Below, piece after piece: positions 15,884 to 23,362 of a DNA stretch of 29,977 nt. This DNA comes from a virus. Location of the stretch: the IMG/VR virus record IMGVR_UViG_3300017991_000316, positions 1-29,977 of that record; one strand, 5' to 3'. A model generated the notes under the pieces. It searched no databases. It was not told the origin of the DNA and saw only the letters and a program-made list of their open reading frames with translations. The position numbers and the translations under genes are program-made. Within the stretch, counting starts at the first letter, position 1; every line of letters begins with the position of its first letter.

Positions 15884-16924
15884 TTCATTCTCCTTACCAA
15901 ATTTACTCTCTAAAAGACTACGTGCTTTATTCTGTGCAGATTCTTTGGCTGAATTGGGTATATTTGCAGCAGCACCTCTGCCTCCCAATATAGCTCGTAA
16001 TGCTCCTGCATTAAGCTTGTTCGTACTTGGATTTACTACAGGGAAGAACACCAAATCCCTTGAATTATCTGCGTTCGGGTCACCAAGCAGTGTTTTACTG
16101 GCGACCCAACGTTTAACTGAAGAAGGCATTTCTTCCACAGAGGAAGGAAAATCGTCCGGCTTAACTTTACCAGTAGACTTAAAATATCCGTCGACGTAGC
16201 TAGAAACAGACTTATTTACCTCTGCCCAACTAATAATTTCTGTGCCAATATATGAAGGAGTCCTCGCCGTACCTAAAACGTTTATTGTTAAGTAGTCTAC
16301 TATGGTATCTACTTTGTCCATCAGAGTATCTAGAATACCTTTTTTGTTTTCTTTGTCTTCATTAAGACGAGGAAGACCTGCGCCATCTTCCCACGAACAT
16401 GCTCCTTTTTGGTCGGGGAGAACAGCTAAATGATCAGGCACATAATTAATGGCTATACCATAGTATGCTTTTCCATTAAACTCACCCGATTCATCCAAAG
16501 TATCGTGAAATAGGCCAGTGGAAACATCGATATTCTGGTTATTATTAAGTAGCTCTAATGTTAGAGTACTTACTTTAGGGAGTTTGTCCTTCTCAATATA
16601 AGCACTGCCTTTTAGTGCGTTTAGTTCAGCATCCCAATGAACGTTGAGGAGTAACCCAACTTGGCTATTCTCAATAACGTCTTTACTTGATGCAGATACA
16701 GGGGTGCCGTTAACTGTTGGGTGGTATATAGTTACAGGTTTGCCGTTCCATGTAACTGCTAGTTTAGCTAGCTCCTTAGCTCTATAAAGGAGGCCATTCA
16801 TAACCCCTTCCCGACACAGAATAGTAGGAAGAACGTAGTACTCTTTACCATCCAACGTATCGGAAGTAACTAATTCAGACATGTTGCTTGCAAAAACTGC
16901 TCTATTTTGTACTATTCCCGGCAT
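15407..16924 (-). CDS. Prohead protease (DUF2213-type) fused to scaffold region
   Basis: A 505-residue protein. Residues 1-185 look like a DUF2213-type head maturation protease: GKPVTIYHPTVNGTPVS (His68), DVSTGLF (Ser135), then YVPDHLAVLPDQKGACSWEDG (His165), which are candidate catalytic residues. Residues of about 215-345 form an extra helical domain with PSSVEEMPSSVKRWVASK and GGRGAAANIPNSAKE. The last 160 residues are Lys/Glu-rich and helical, as in scaffolding proteins, and include a nested start (see next feature). The protease matures the prohead and removes the scaffold. Position between portal and decoration genes fits. Confidence 0.78.
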   Translation of the reverse strand: MPGIVQNRAVFASNMSELVTSDTLDGKEYYVLPTILCREGVMNGLLYRAKELAKLAVTWNGKPVTIYHPTVNGTPVSASSKDVIENSQVGLLLNVHWDAELNALKGSAYIEKDKLPKVSTLTLELLNNNQNIDVSTGLFHDTLDESGEFNGKAYYGIAINYVPDHLAVLPDQKGACSWEDGAGLPRLNEDKENKKGILDTLMDKVDTIVDYLTINVLGTARTPSYIGTEIISWAEVNKSVSSYVDGYFKSTGKVKPDDFPSSVEEMPSSVKRWVASKTLLGDPNADNSRDLVFFPVVNPSTNKLNAGALRAILGGRGAAANIPNSAKESAQNKARSLLESKFGKENEMARNELVEKLTANAELSTEELSQLDGIDESVLAKLMVNEEKQEKEPTMNEEVRKEEKEVTIADLPTDVQLKINEAFAVVEDKKNSLISKIQEKNPDLFTNEELQAKSIAELNKLVSLATNKADEKDEEKEPTVNASDFSGVNVGSSAPKKPKIMPLGV

Positions 16925-17019
16925 ATTTTTGAGTCCTTAATTAAGAGTCTCTCTATTATATATTATTAGAAGTTAGGTGCTTTTTTAACGAAAATTTTAA
17001 TTTTTTTTTAAAAAAGTTA
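16925..17019. other. AT-rich gap between portal and protease genes
   Basis: 95 bases with A/T runs (an A/T block at 16982-17016 on the plus strand). It holds the ribosome binding site AAGGA of the protease gene and a TATAAT-like hexamer on the minus strand without a matching -35. I see no clear promoter or hairpin. Confidence 0.5.
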
Positions 17020-18444
17020 CTAATCTTCAGCAACCTCTTCTTGTATGGGTACTTGCTGTGTGGCCACTTCATTTTTGGATATGTCCCCTGCCATCTTTTC
17101 ATACACCTTAATTTCATCGTCAGAAATACCTAAATTGTACTTTAAAAAGAATCTAATAGGTAGACTAGGGACAATGGCCTTAGCCTGAGCGTACTGATTA
17201 AGACCAGTAGTAACCTTGAGGAACACTTCAGCTTTCTCTTGGTCAGTCGAAGTTTCGTACTCCGGCCAGATAACATAGTAATCGTCAACTTGGGGTAGAA
17301 TACCAATAGACATAAGTTTATTAATAAAGGGGCGCAAAATTCTTTCCTCCCCCTGATCCTGTCTACGTAACTCGCAGCGGTTATACCATGTTACACCATC
17401 CTGCTGTGATGCTAATTTACCCTGCTCCGACCCGATTAGAAGCCTCTGAGGTATCTTTGTTGTAGAAGCGATCAAACTAATGTTAATATCAAACGCTGAT
17501 CTAGGATCCGCTAAATCTTGTTCCAAAGAACGTACTTTCATTCCTTCAGTGACGATTGTCCTATTGAAGCGATGGGTAAAGTCTTCTGCAGCTGTCTGAA
17601 TTTCATTTCGCTTATCTTCCGGTATGCGAGCTTCCGGGTCTACTTCGTAAACCACCCCGGGGAATCCCCCTCGCCAGAACATCTCCGCAGAACCACCTGT
17701 AAGCTTCTGTATATTCATCAAAAGATTATACACCGGTTCTAGTCTAGGGTATCCAAATAAGTCACTATCTAAGCACTCATCAGCCACGTGTATAACTCTA
17801 GTGTAGTGTACTTTTACAGTACTAATAGCAGCATTAGCATTAGTAGTACCTACAGTAGAACTCTGGGTAATATTAGAGTTGCGAGTAACGGAATAAATAA
17901 CCGGTAAACCATATCGAGGAGAAGTAGGGTCATCCTCTACTTTAGAGATGGTCACCTTATCCTCGCCATAAGGTTGAAGATAAGTTATCTCAGTAGCTTT
18001 ACCTATAGGTTTTTCTAATGGGCGATTATCATTAACTCCTACTACCAATATCGCGAATCTACCTATGCCAGAAAGTACATCTAACTTACGTAGATAATCG
18101 TAGACCTTATTCTTCTTAAATACAGATTTTACCGCCCTATCAAACTTAGTGGTGGAGGAGTCCATCTTAGAAGTAATATCCGGTTTGAGCATCCACGTGT
18201 AATCGGGATTTGCCTCGACGATACGTTTGGCTATATCGTTTCTACCGTAAGTGTTAAAATAGTCGTTTATTGTAATAGTGTCAGGATACCCACACGACTC
18301 ATTTACACTACGATCTCCATTAAATTGGTACTGAATACCATAAGAAGATGTTACAGCTCTAGTAGGAAGTGATGTAGCATTCACTGTGACTTCTTTAGTC
18401 GGAGTAACCGTAATTGTTTCGGGTACTTTCTTCTTTCTTACCAT
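17020..18444 (-). CDS. Portal protein (DUF1073/Phage_portal_3 type)
   Basis: A 474-residue protein. Typical phrases are ESCGYPDTITINDYFNTYGR, DIAKRIVEANPDYTW, VYDYLRKLDVLSGIGRFAIL, LEKPIGKATEITYLQPYGED, VHVADECLDSDLFGYPRLEPV-like (HYTRVIHVADECLDSDLFGY) and RLLIGSEQGKLASQQDG. The order and spacing match DUF1073 portals, which are also often labelled 'anti-CBASS Acb1 family' in databases. It overlaps the large terminase gene by 7 bases and has ribosome binding site CGGAG. The dodecameric portal is the DNA gate and packaging platform. Confidence 0.88.
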   Translation of the reverse strand: MVRKKKVPETITVTPTKEVTVNATSLPTRAVTSSYGIQYQFNGDRSVNESCGYPDTITINDYFNTYGRNDIAKRIVEANPDYTWMLKPDITSKMDSSTTKFDRAVKSVFKKNKVYDYLRKLDVLSGIGRFAILVVGVNDNRPLEKPIGKATEITYLQPYGEDKVTISKVEDDPTSPRYGLPVIYSVTRNSNITQSSTVGTTNANAAISTVKVHYTRVIHVADECLDSDLFGYPRLEPVYNLLMNIQKLTGGSAEMFWRGGFPGVVYEVDPEARIPEDKRNEIQTAAEDFTHRFNRTIVTEGMKVRSLEQDLADPRSAFDINISLIASTTKIPQRLLIGSEQGKLASQQDGVTWYNRCELRRQDQGEERILRPFINKLMSIGILPQVDDYYVIWPEYETSTDQEKAEVFLKVTTGLNQYAQAKAIVPSLPIRFFLKYNLGISDDEIKVYEKMAGDISKNEVATQQVPIQEEVAED

Positions 18445-19853
18445 ATGGCTGCGCTCCGTTTCCTAGCTAATAGGTTGAATGCGCCTGCTGCGGCATCCAC
18501 CTGATCTTTAAATTTACCTTTAGGGAAGTACTGAAGTTCTCTTAAAAACTCTTCTGTCCAAGAGGCATTCATAATCTTAACGTTACCTACATTAAACTGA
18601 ATACTGAACGGCTCAGCTCTAGCCACCTTGTCCCCAGTAGGCTTATCCGTACGTACTGAGTAACCTGCTAGATCTTTTATGGTGTACTCCGCCGATTCTT
18701 TTCCTCCGCTCCCCGGCTCTTCTTCAATACCTATATCTACATCATAACCATCGGTGGCTGCTGTGTCACGCATGAGCTTATTACGGATGTCTGCACGCCA
18801 CTGTCCTTTGATTACGTCTAAAACAACGTATGAATTATCTTTTAGTCGGGCTATTTTTACTCCTGCTGTTCTACAACCACCATCTTGAGTGGCTGCTTTA
18901 TCCCAAAAACGGTATACTGCAGCGATAGCTGCGGGGTCTATAGTGCTCACTATTTCAGGGACTGATATATCGAACATGGAGGCACCTAGCGGTATAGGAG
19001 ACTGTCCGAACTGTCCTGCATACCCATACTCTGACATATCATTATTTTTTATGTCATCTAATGTTTCTTGACTTAGGCGTACAGGGTCAAATAACCCGTT
19101 TATATATTTTTCCCTAAGCTCAGGAGGTTTAACTTCATAATCATCAGTAGCGGGAAGACATATGTGTTTAATATTCTTACCACTTTTAGCTAACAAATAA
19201 CCCGTACAGTCATCTTCTGCGAGACGCTGCATGATCATAATTAGCGGGGTAACAGCCTTATTTACTTTGCGGGTAGATAAGGTATCACTAAGCCACATAT
19301 TAGCTTCCTTAATAGCAGTTTCACTACGGGCAGCTTTAGGGTCTAGTGGATCGTCAACAATATGTATGTGCGCATGTTCCCCAATAATGTTAGCGCTAGT
19401 AGACACGCAGTACCTAGAACCTCGTTGTGTGTTTACAAATAACTGTTTAGTGTTTAGGTCTTCTCTTATCTGAATCTCTGGAAAGTACTTCTTGTACCGT
19501 TCACTCATTACAATATCACGGGACTTAACAGACAAGCTTATAGCGAGGTTGTGTGTGTAAGAAGCACAGATAGTTCTACAGGAAGCCATTCTCGTCCAAA
19601 CCCAAGCAGGAAACATAACAGAGGCCAAACTCGATTTTGTGCTGCCCGGACTTATATTCACTATTAGGTCATATTCTTTTGGTTTGTTCACAAATACTCT
19701 TTCTGCAACAATCTGTAGCTCATTACAGAGGTATGGTATATGCCAGTTATACACTGGCTCCTCTTGAATAATTACAGGCCACATTTCTTTGACAAACTCA
19801 AAGAAACTATCCCTCATTATGGATGCTTTAAGCTTAACTTTATCAACCTGCAT
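18438..19853 (-). CDS. terL: Terminase large subunit
   Basis: A 471-residue ATPase-nuclease. Walker A-like SPGSTKSS at residues 68-75 followed by VMFPAWVW; Walker B IHIVDDP at 163-169; coupling motif around MIMQRLAEDD at 207-215. The nuclease part has RFWDKAATQDGG (Asp318), the EEEPGSGGKESAEY segment (about 377-390) and FPKGKFKDQVDAAAGAFN at 443-460, giving the acidic residues of the RNase H-like fold. It starts 11 bases inside the small subunit gene with ribosome binding site GAGGAA and overlaps the portal gene. It powers DNA packaging and cuts the genome. Confidence 0.95.
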   Translation of the reverse strand: MQVDKVKLKASIMRDSFFEFVKEMWPVIIQEEPVYNWHIPYLCNELQIVAERVFVNKPKEYDLIVNISPGSTKSSLASVMFPAWVWTRMASCRTICASYTHNLAISLSVKSRDIVMSERYKKYFPEIQIREDLNTKQLFVNTQRGSRYCVSTSANIIGEHAHIHIVDDPLDPKAARSETAIKEANMWLSDTLSTRKVNKAVTPLIMIMQRLAEDDCTGYLLAKSGKNIKHICLPATDDYEVKPPELREKYINGLFDPVRLSQETLDDIKNNDMSEYGYAGQFGQSPIPLGASMFDISVPEIVSTIDPAAIAAVYRFWDKAATQDGGCRTAGVKIARLKDNSYVVLDVIKGQWRADIRNKLMRDTAATDGYDVDIGIEEEPGSGGKESAEYTIKDLAGYSVRTDKPTGDKVARAEPFSIQFNVGNVKIMNASWTEEFLRELQYFPKGKFKDQVDAAAGAFNLLARKRSAAIW

Positions 19854-20610
19854 CGAATTCCTCTATTTCGTACTCAGCGTCAATAGTGTTCTCTTCTACA
19901 GAGGCATTTTCAATTGCTTCTAATAGTTCTTTTCTTCTCTCAAGTGATAGTTGATCAATGTCCACGGTATTCTGTTTATGCTCAACTGTGCCGGAGACGT
20001 CTATGTCTACTCTACGTGTCTTAGTCCACTCAGGCATTTTCTCGAGCACCCATAAAGTAGTTGGGATTTTACCATCTGTGGAAGTAGCTTCTTTCTCTAA
20101 AGCTGCTGCTAAGTTATCCTCCGCTTTATCTAGCAGGCGTTGTCTAGCATCACCCATAGCCCTTTCTGCGGAATCATAGTGCCTTATATGTTGCTGTACG
20201 ACCCATACTGGAGGAGGTACCTGCAACCCCATAAGGTCTTGTATAATGGGGGCTAGTGCTGAAGCCCCTCCTTTCCCCGCAGTGTGGAGGATGGCGGCTA
20301 GCAGTATCTCTTCAGGAATTATAACCCAACCTCTAACAGCTTGTATTTTTTTAGCTTCATATGGTACATAAGGGCGTATTTCTTTTATGTAGCACTGATA
20401 TAAGTCACTTTCCCTACGGAGCTTCTTAGCCATATTGATCGGATGCATGCCGAAGTAGTCTGCCAAAGCCTTATAGGTAGGGCAAGGTAGACTGCGGATA
20501 GCTTCAGTTAATTCACTAGACGTTATAGGCACACCCGGACGAAAGCCTTTTTGTACTATGTCTTTGTAGTGTGAGGGTGTATCAGCAATGATTTGCTTGC
20601 GTGATTTCAT
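19843..20610 (-). CDS. Terminase small subunit
   Basis: A 255-residue protein at the head of the packaging operon. Residues of about 33-70 form a helix-turn-helix-like region (PCPTYKALADYFGMHPINMAKKL), expected for recognition of the packaging site. The middle (RQRLLDKAEDNLAAALEKEA) is a long helix for oligomerisation; the C-terminal acidic tail (VEENTIDAEYEIEEFD) overlaps the large subunit start. The SD-like TAGGGG is 13 bases from the ATG, longer than usual. Call rests on the DNA-binding N terminus and position directly before terL. Confidence 0.75.
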   Translation of the reverse strand: MKSRKQIIADTPSHYKDIVQKGFRPGVPITSSELTEAIRSLPCPTYKALADYFGMHPINMAKKLRRESDLYQCYIKEIRPYVPYEAKKIQAVRGWVIIPEEILLAAILHTAGKGGASALAPIIQDLMGLQVPPPVWVVQQHIRHYDSAERAMGDARQRLLDKAEDNLAAALEKEATSTDGKIPTTLWVLEKMPEWTKTRRVDIDVSGTVEHKQNTVDIDQLSLERRKELLEAIENASVEENTIDAEYEIEEFDAG

Positions 20611-20650
20611 ATGTTGTATAGTCCCCTAAAGTAAATGTAAGGTCTTCTAT

Positions 20651-20678
20651 ATTATATTATTCCTATTTTCAGCTGCAA
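20651..20678 (-). promoter_or_regulatory. Candidate leftward promoter for the packaging/structural genes
   Basis: On the minus strand TTGCAG (20678-20673) and TATAAT (20656-20651) are separated by 16 bases, about 40 bases upstream of the terminase small subunit start. The -10 is a full match, the -35 matches only the first three bases. Late phage promoters may need an activator, so this is tentative. Confidence 0.4.
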
Positions 20679-20779
20679 ATAACCAAAAATATGTAGAAAA
20701 ATGTGTATTTATTAAAAAATATCAACTATTTCCAAGATTATAGAGTTTTTTCCTTGCGTAAAATGAAAAAAACGGGTTA

Positions 20780-20795
20780 ATATAGTTATACTATA
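20780..20795. promoter_or_regulatory. Palindromic operator candidate, shared with 29137-29151
   Basis: ATATAGTTATACTATA: 6-bp arms TATAGT and ACTATA around TAT. The first 15 bases occur again at 29137-29151 in the large non-coding region. A repeated palindrome in two control-type regions is what a dimeric phage regulator site would look like. Confidence 0.5.
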
Positions 20796-21010
20796 GATTA
20801 CTATGATACTAAGTAGTCTTAGACAGAAACATAAATAAGTTATATTGCAAACTGCCTTGCAGTTTGCGGTGATGGAATTCTAAGCAGTTCATAATAAAAT
20901 ATTAGGGCCATGGAATATAAGGAGATTTAGCTATCTATAGATATATATAGTTTACCTTGGCTCTACTAAGTATTATTAGGATTTTTAGGGATGAATCACA
21001 AACTTTTTTA

Positions 21011-21058
21011 GAAAAAATAAAAAATAATTTTGACAAGAGCTGTAATATGTGCTATATA
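21011..21058 (+). promoter_or_regulatory. Strong early rightward promoter with A-rich upstream element
   Basis: TTGACA at 21030-21035, a 17-base spacer and TATATA at 21053-21058, preceded by the A/T run at 21011-21028 that resembles an UP element. Transcription would begin near 21065, giving a leader of about 27 bases with AGGAG before the ATG at 21092. Confidence 0.75.
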
Positions 21059-21091
21059 GTATCTGTAACAGCTACAGACATAGGAGAAAAG

Positions 21092-21349
21092 ATGACTAAG
21101 CAAATCGTCAAATGGAATAGAGTCTTTTATCGCGAAGACGGGACAGTAGACACCAATGCCTCTGGCTTAACTGCTGATTTCTGTTATTTATGTTACACAA
21201 AGTGTGGTTTTATCTACCGTGTGTATTTAGACTATACTGAAGAATGGGATGATAAATCAACAATTTATACCCATTGGGCAGAGATTCCGGATTACAATAC
21301 CCCAAACGACTGTGAGGAAGATGATGCATATACTAGACGATCTGGCTAA
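21092..21349 (+). CDS. Early protein, 85 residues, unknown function
   Basis: The start is set at ATG 21092, since TAGGAG lies 6 bases upstream and the promoter at 21030-21058 lies downstream of the earlier in-frame ATG at 20957. The product begins MTKQIVKWNRVFYREDG, has CYLCYTKCGF near residue 31 (three cysteines) and an aromatic, acidic second half (EEWDDKSTIYTHWAEIPDYN). It is the first gene of the rightward operon, a place where phages often encode host-takeover proteins. No family recognised. Confidence 0.65.
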   Translation: MTKQIVKWNRVFYREDGTVDTNASGLTADFCYLCYTKCGFIYRVYLDYTEEWDDKSTIYTHWAEIPDYNTPNDCEEDDAYTRRSG

Positions 21350-21440
21350 TGAAGCTGATAGAAGTGGTTTTTGGGAATGGTTTATGAAATGGTTGGTTAG
21401 GTTGCTTAAGTTTGTCTCTAGGCATAGAAAGGAACAGTAA
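21324..21440 (+). CDS. Small protein of 38 residues, unknown function
   Basis: Starts at ATG 21324 (or the adjacent ATG 21321), within the end of the 85-residue gene, behind GAGGAAG. The product MHILDDLANEADRSG continues into a tryptophan-rich amphipathic and basic stretch (FWEWFMKWLVRLLKFVSRHR), which could lie on a membrane. Its stop overlaps the next start (TAATG), so the three genes are translationally coupled. Coding status rests on this packing. Confidence 0.5.
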   Translation: MHILDDLANEADRSGFWEWFMKWLVRLLKFVSRHRKEQ

Positions 21441-21808
21441 TGTTAGTTATGGCTTCTCTAATTATACTTGGCACCCTCTGTTATATAAGTTCGTGTTCTT
21501 CTAAACGTATGTGGTACAATAGTTTATCTATTACATTGTGTTGCCTCTGTATCGTACTACTTTTTGCCTTGTCCGTTATTATCGTTGGTGAGCATACCCT
21601 AGCTAAGAGTGAAGTACTAACGTACAAATTAACTAAAGAAGCAGTAGAGCAACAGGCTAACTCTTCAAACGTTATGGAAAGAGCAGTACTGTTTCGAATA
21701 AAGTTGAATATGAATAGGAGAATACTAAATGCCAAATATTGGAATGATAGCTTGTGGTTTGATTGGTTCATATCGGACGAATTTGCTAACCTAGAGTTAC
21801 TGAGATAG
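21440..21808 (+). CDS. Small membrane protein, two membrane segments
   Basis: A 122-residue protein. Residues of about 2-18 (LVMASLIILGTLCYISS) and 28-47 (SITLCCLCIVLLFALSVIIV) are hydrophobic segments separated by a basic loop (SKRMWYN). The rest is a soluble helical tail with LTYKLTKEAVEQQANSS and many Asn/Arg residues. Its start overlaps the previous stop; ribosome binding site AAGGA. It ends five bases before the tRNA. Function unknown. Confidence 0.65.
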   Translation: MLVMASLIILGTLCYISSCSSKRMWYNSLSITLCCLCIVLLFALSVIIVGEHTLAKSEVLTYKLTKEAVEQQANSSNVMERAVLFRIKLNMNRRILNAKYWNDSLWFDWFISDEFANLELLR

Positions 21809-21813
21809 TACAC

Positions 21814-21890
21814 ACCTACATAGCTCAGGTGGCTAGAGCAACGGATTTTTAATCCGTAGGCCGCAGGTTCAAGTCCTGCTGTAGGTACCA
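21814..21890 (+). tRNA. tRNA-Lys (anticodon UUU)
   Basis: A complete cloverleaf of 77 bases. The acceptor stem is ACCTACA/TGTAGGT, followed by A and an encoded CCA at 21888-21890. The D arm is TAGCTCAGGTGGCTAGAGCA. The anticodon stem is ACGGA/TCCGT with loop TTTTTAA, giving anticodon TTT at 21848-21850. The T arm is GCAGG-TTCAAGT-CCTGC. Phage tRNAs often supplement codons enriched in phage genes; AAA is common in the AT-rich genes here. It marks the left end of the compositionally distinct module. Confidence 0.95.
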
Positions 21891-21925
21891 AATTAATACC
21901 CGACAAGCCTCTCGCAGAAGCTAAA

Positions 21926-22216
21926 ATGGTCGACCTGAATAGACAGGTATCACCTGTGATGCCGCTAGCAGCTAGCAGGAGTGGGGTCTTTTCTAAGATT
22001 GGAGGTGGGGTTGTGGGTAGTTCTGATGCTATAGCGGTTTTTTTGGTGGGTGGCGTTTGTGCGCTTTTGCTTGTGTGCAGCTACTTCGTTGGCAGGAGCC
22101 ACGGGGCAGATATAGTTAGAGAGGAGGCTGCCGCTATTGGTTTTGGAGGCTACTATAGGGAAGGTAGTCATTTGCAGTGGCGTTGGCTACTACACAAGGA
22201 GTCGGGCGATGAATAG
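21926..22216 (+). CDS. Small single-pass membrane protein
   Basis: A 96-residue protein; start taken as ATG 21926, though no good ribosome binding site is visible and ATG 21959 is an alternative. Residues of about 35-55 (AIAVFLVGGVCALLLVCSYFVG) form one membrane segment, and the C-terminal part (REEAAAIGFGGYYREGSHLQWRWLLH) is the kind of tail seen in small phage proteins. Codon choice looks richer in G and C than the upstream genes. It overlaps the next gene by eight bases. Function unknown. Confidence 0.55.
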   Translation: MVDLNRQVSPVMPLAASRSGVFSKIGGGVVGSSDAIAVFLVGGVCALLLVCSYFVGRSHGADIVREEAAAIGFGGYYREGSHLQWRWLLHKESGDE

Positions 22217-22421
22217 GAGAAGCGTAGATTTTAAGGGGAAGAATCCGTTTTATAATCAGCAAGAAACCGCCACTCTCAAGGCCGAGAACGAAAAGCTCAA
22301 GGCCGAGGTGGAGCGGTTGAGGGAGGCATTGAGGCGTATAGTTGACGAGCGCGATTACACCGCTCCGGAAAAGGCTACACAAATTGCTCGCAAAGCCCTT
22401 GCGCCACAACCAAACAAGTAA
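22209..22421 (+). CDS. Small coiled-coil protein
   Basis: A 70-residue protein, start ATG 22209 chosen because it overlaps the upstream stop by eight bases, as elsewhere in the operon. It carries a leucine-zipper-like helix ENEKLKAEVERLREALRRIV (about residues 25-44), then DERDYTAPEKATQIARKALA, a pattern common in hypothetical phage and prophage proteins. It probably dimerises by the helix. No catalytic residues. Function unknown. Confidence 0.6.
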   Translation: MNRRSVDFKGKNPFYNQQETATLKAENEKLKAEVERLREALRRIVDERDYTAPEKATQIARKALAPQPNK

Positions 22422-22455
22422 CAATTATTTTAATATTAGCCGAGGAGGTGGAGTG

Positions 22456-22803
22456 ATGTGTGATTACCAAGGAGACAAGTTTGGTGCAAGATTTACCGAT
22501 TGGCTGCGATGCGGGGGCGGCTACCTTTACGACGACGCTCCCTATTATTGTCGGTGGGGTTTTTTCTCAATCGCCCCAAACGAGATGCCATGTCCGGCAT
22601 GCAACACCAAAGAATGGTTGAAGTACATCAAGGAGACCGTGATCGAGCTCGGATACAATGAGTACTATAACGGTTTAGATGCGGAGCACAATCCATTTTT
22701 ACCGACCGGAAAACACGGAAACCCGACCGCCACATATCAATTGCGTACCTGGTGGCTTGATGGCTATCGAGAAGCTTTGACCAACCAGAGCGAGGAGGGG
22801 TGA
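22456..22803 (+). CDS. Small protein with CxxC and an RMF-like C-terminal motif
   Basis: A 115-residue protein; ATG 22456 lies 7 bases after GAGGAGGTG, better than earlier in-frame starts. The middle has MPCPACNTKEWL (a CxxC pair that could bind metal). The C terminus has a GLDAEHNPF segment followed by RTWWLDGYREALTN, which resembles the 'G....NPY......WLDGWREA' end of ribosome modulation factor (RMF) and RMF-like phage proteins. Likeness to RMF is from memory of the motif. The basic residues of true RMF are fewer here, so binding to ribosomes is only a suggestion. Confidence 0.6.
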   Translation: MCDYQGDKFGARFTDWLRCGGGYLYDDAPYYCRWGFFSIAPNEMPCPACNTKEWLKYIKETVIELGYNEYYNGLDAEHNPFLPTGKHGNPTATYQLRTWWLDGYREALTNQSEEG

Positions 22804-22804
22804 T

Positions 22805-23011
22805 ATGGTTACTGCATTTCCACGGGTGCACATTATATGCGGAGCATGTGGGTGTAAAAAGATGCTTCAGTACAGAATAGAGCGAGATGGGGCGTACGAC
22901 GATGATACCGACACGTATAGTGATACCGTTTGGCTTTCATGCAAAAATTGCTCTACGGTGACAGAGTTAGATGAGTTAATGGAAGCCGAACAGCGGAAGG
23001 AGCAAGCATGA
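22805..23011 (+). CDS. Small zinc-ribbon protein
   Basis: A 68-residue protein with two cysteine pairs: CGACGCKK (about residues 12-18) and CKNC (about 46-49), separated by about 30 residues of beta-type sequence, the layout of a zinc ribbon. Start ATG 22805 follows GAGGAGGGG. It overlaps the MazG-like gene by four bases. Zinc ribbons of this size often bind nucleic acid or protein; the partner is unknown. Confidence 0.65.
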   Translation: MVTAFPRVHIICGACGCKKMLQYRIERDGAYDDDTDTYSDTVWLSCKNCSTVTELDELMEAEQRKEQA

Positions 23012-23346
23012 AGGCAATCAGTTTTGATGAAGCGTGGAAAGTACTACAGTGTCGAGCCTATAACACAGCGACAAGAAAAGGTTGGCATGACGATGAGAAA
23101 ACCGATGGGGAATACATTGCGCTGATGCATTCAGAGTTGTCGGAAGCGTTGGAAGCGTTACGTAAAGACAACCCACCATCTACAAAAATACCTGATTTTA
23201 CATCTCTTGAGGCAGAGCTTGCTGACACTGTAATCCGCATCATGGATTACGCAGAGGCAAAGGATTTAAACGTAGCCGGAGCGATTCTCGCAAAGATGGA
23301 ATTTAACCGTAGCCGTGAGCACAAACACGGTGGTAAGAAGTTTTAA
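23008..23346 (+). CDS. MazG-like nucleotide pyrophosphohydrolase
   Basis: A 112-residue all-alpha NTP-pyrophosphatase. It has HSELSEALEALR (Glu43, Glu46, Glu49) and EAELADTVIRIMDYA (Glu70, Asp73), the two acidic helices that bind magnesium in this superfamily (ExxE ... ExxD), and a C-terminal FNRSREHKHGGKKF close to the usual 'N..R...H...K.F' end. It hydrolyses (d)NTPs or signal nucleotides such as ppGpp in related phage proteins; the true substrate is not readable. Start overlaps the previous gene (ATGA). Confidence 0.88.
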   Translation: MKAISFDEAWKVLQCRAYNTATRKGWHDDEKTDGEYIALMHSELSEALEALRKDNPPSTKIPDFTSLEAELADTVIRIMDYAEAKDLNVAGAILAKMEFNRSREHKHGGKKF

Positions 23347-23362
23347 GGAAGGAGGGGGTGTG

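Larger units (their letters stand above)
20611..21091. promoter_or_regulatory. Divergent control region
   Basis: This gap of 481 bases separates the leftward structural genes from the rightward early genes and holds no convincing gene. It contains three palindromes: TATAGT-TAT-ACTATA at 20781-20795, GCAAACTG-ccttg-CAGTTTGC at 20847-20867, and TATCTATAGATA at 20932-20943. It also has a leftward promoter candidate and a good rightward promoter at 21030-21058. Palindromes placed between divergent promoters are typical operators. An in-frame ATG at 20957 exists but the promoter and ribosome binding site lie downstream of it. Confidence 0.6.

Noticed and set aside
20957-21091. Upstream extension of the first early gene
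   Set aside because: The promoter at 21030-21058 lies inside it, and the good ribosome binding site belongs to ATG 21092.
21481-21906. 141-codon minus-strand frame across the tRNA
   Set aside because: It is antisense to the tRNA-Lys and to the membrane protein gene. The PTAGLEPAAYGL phrase is the common false translation of tRNA antisense DNA.
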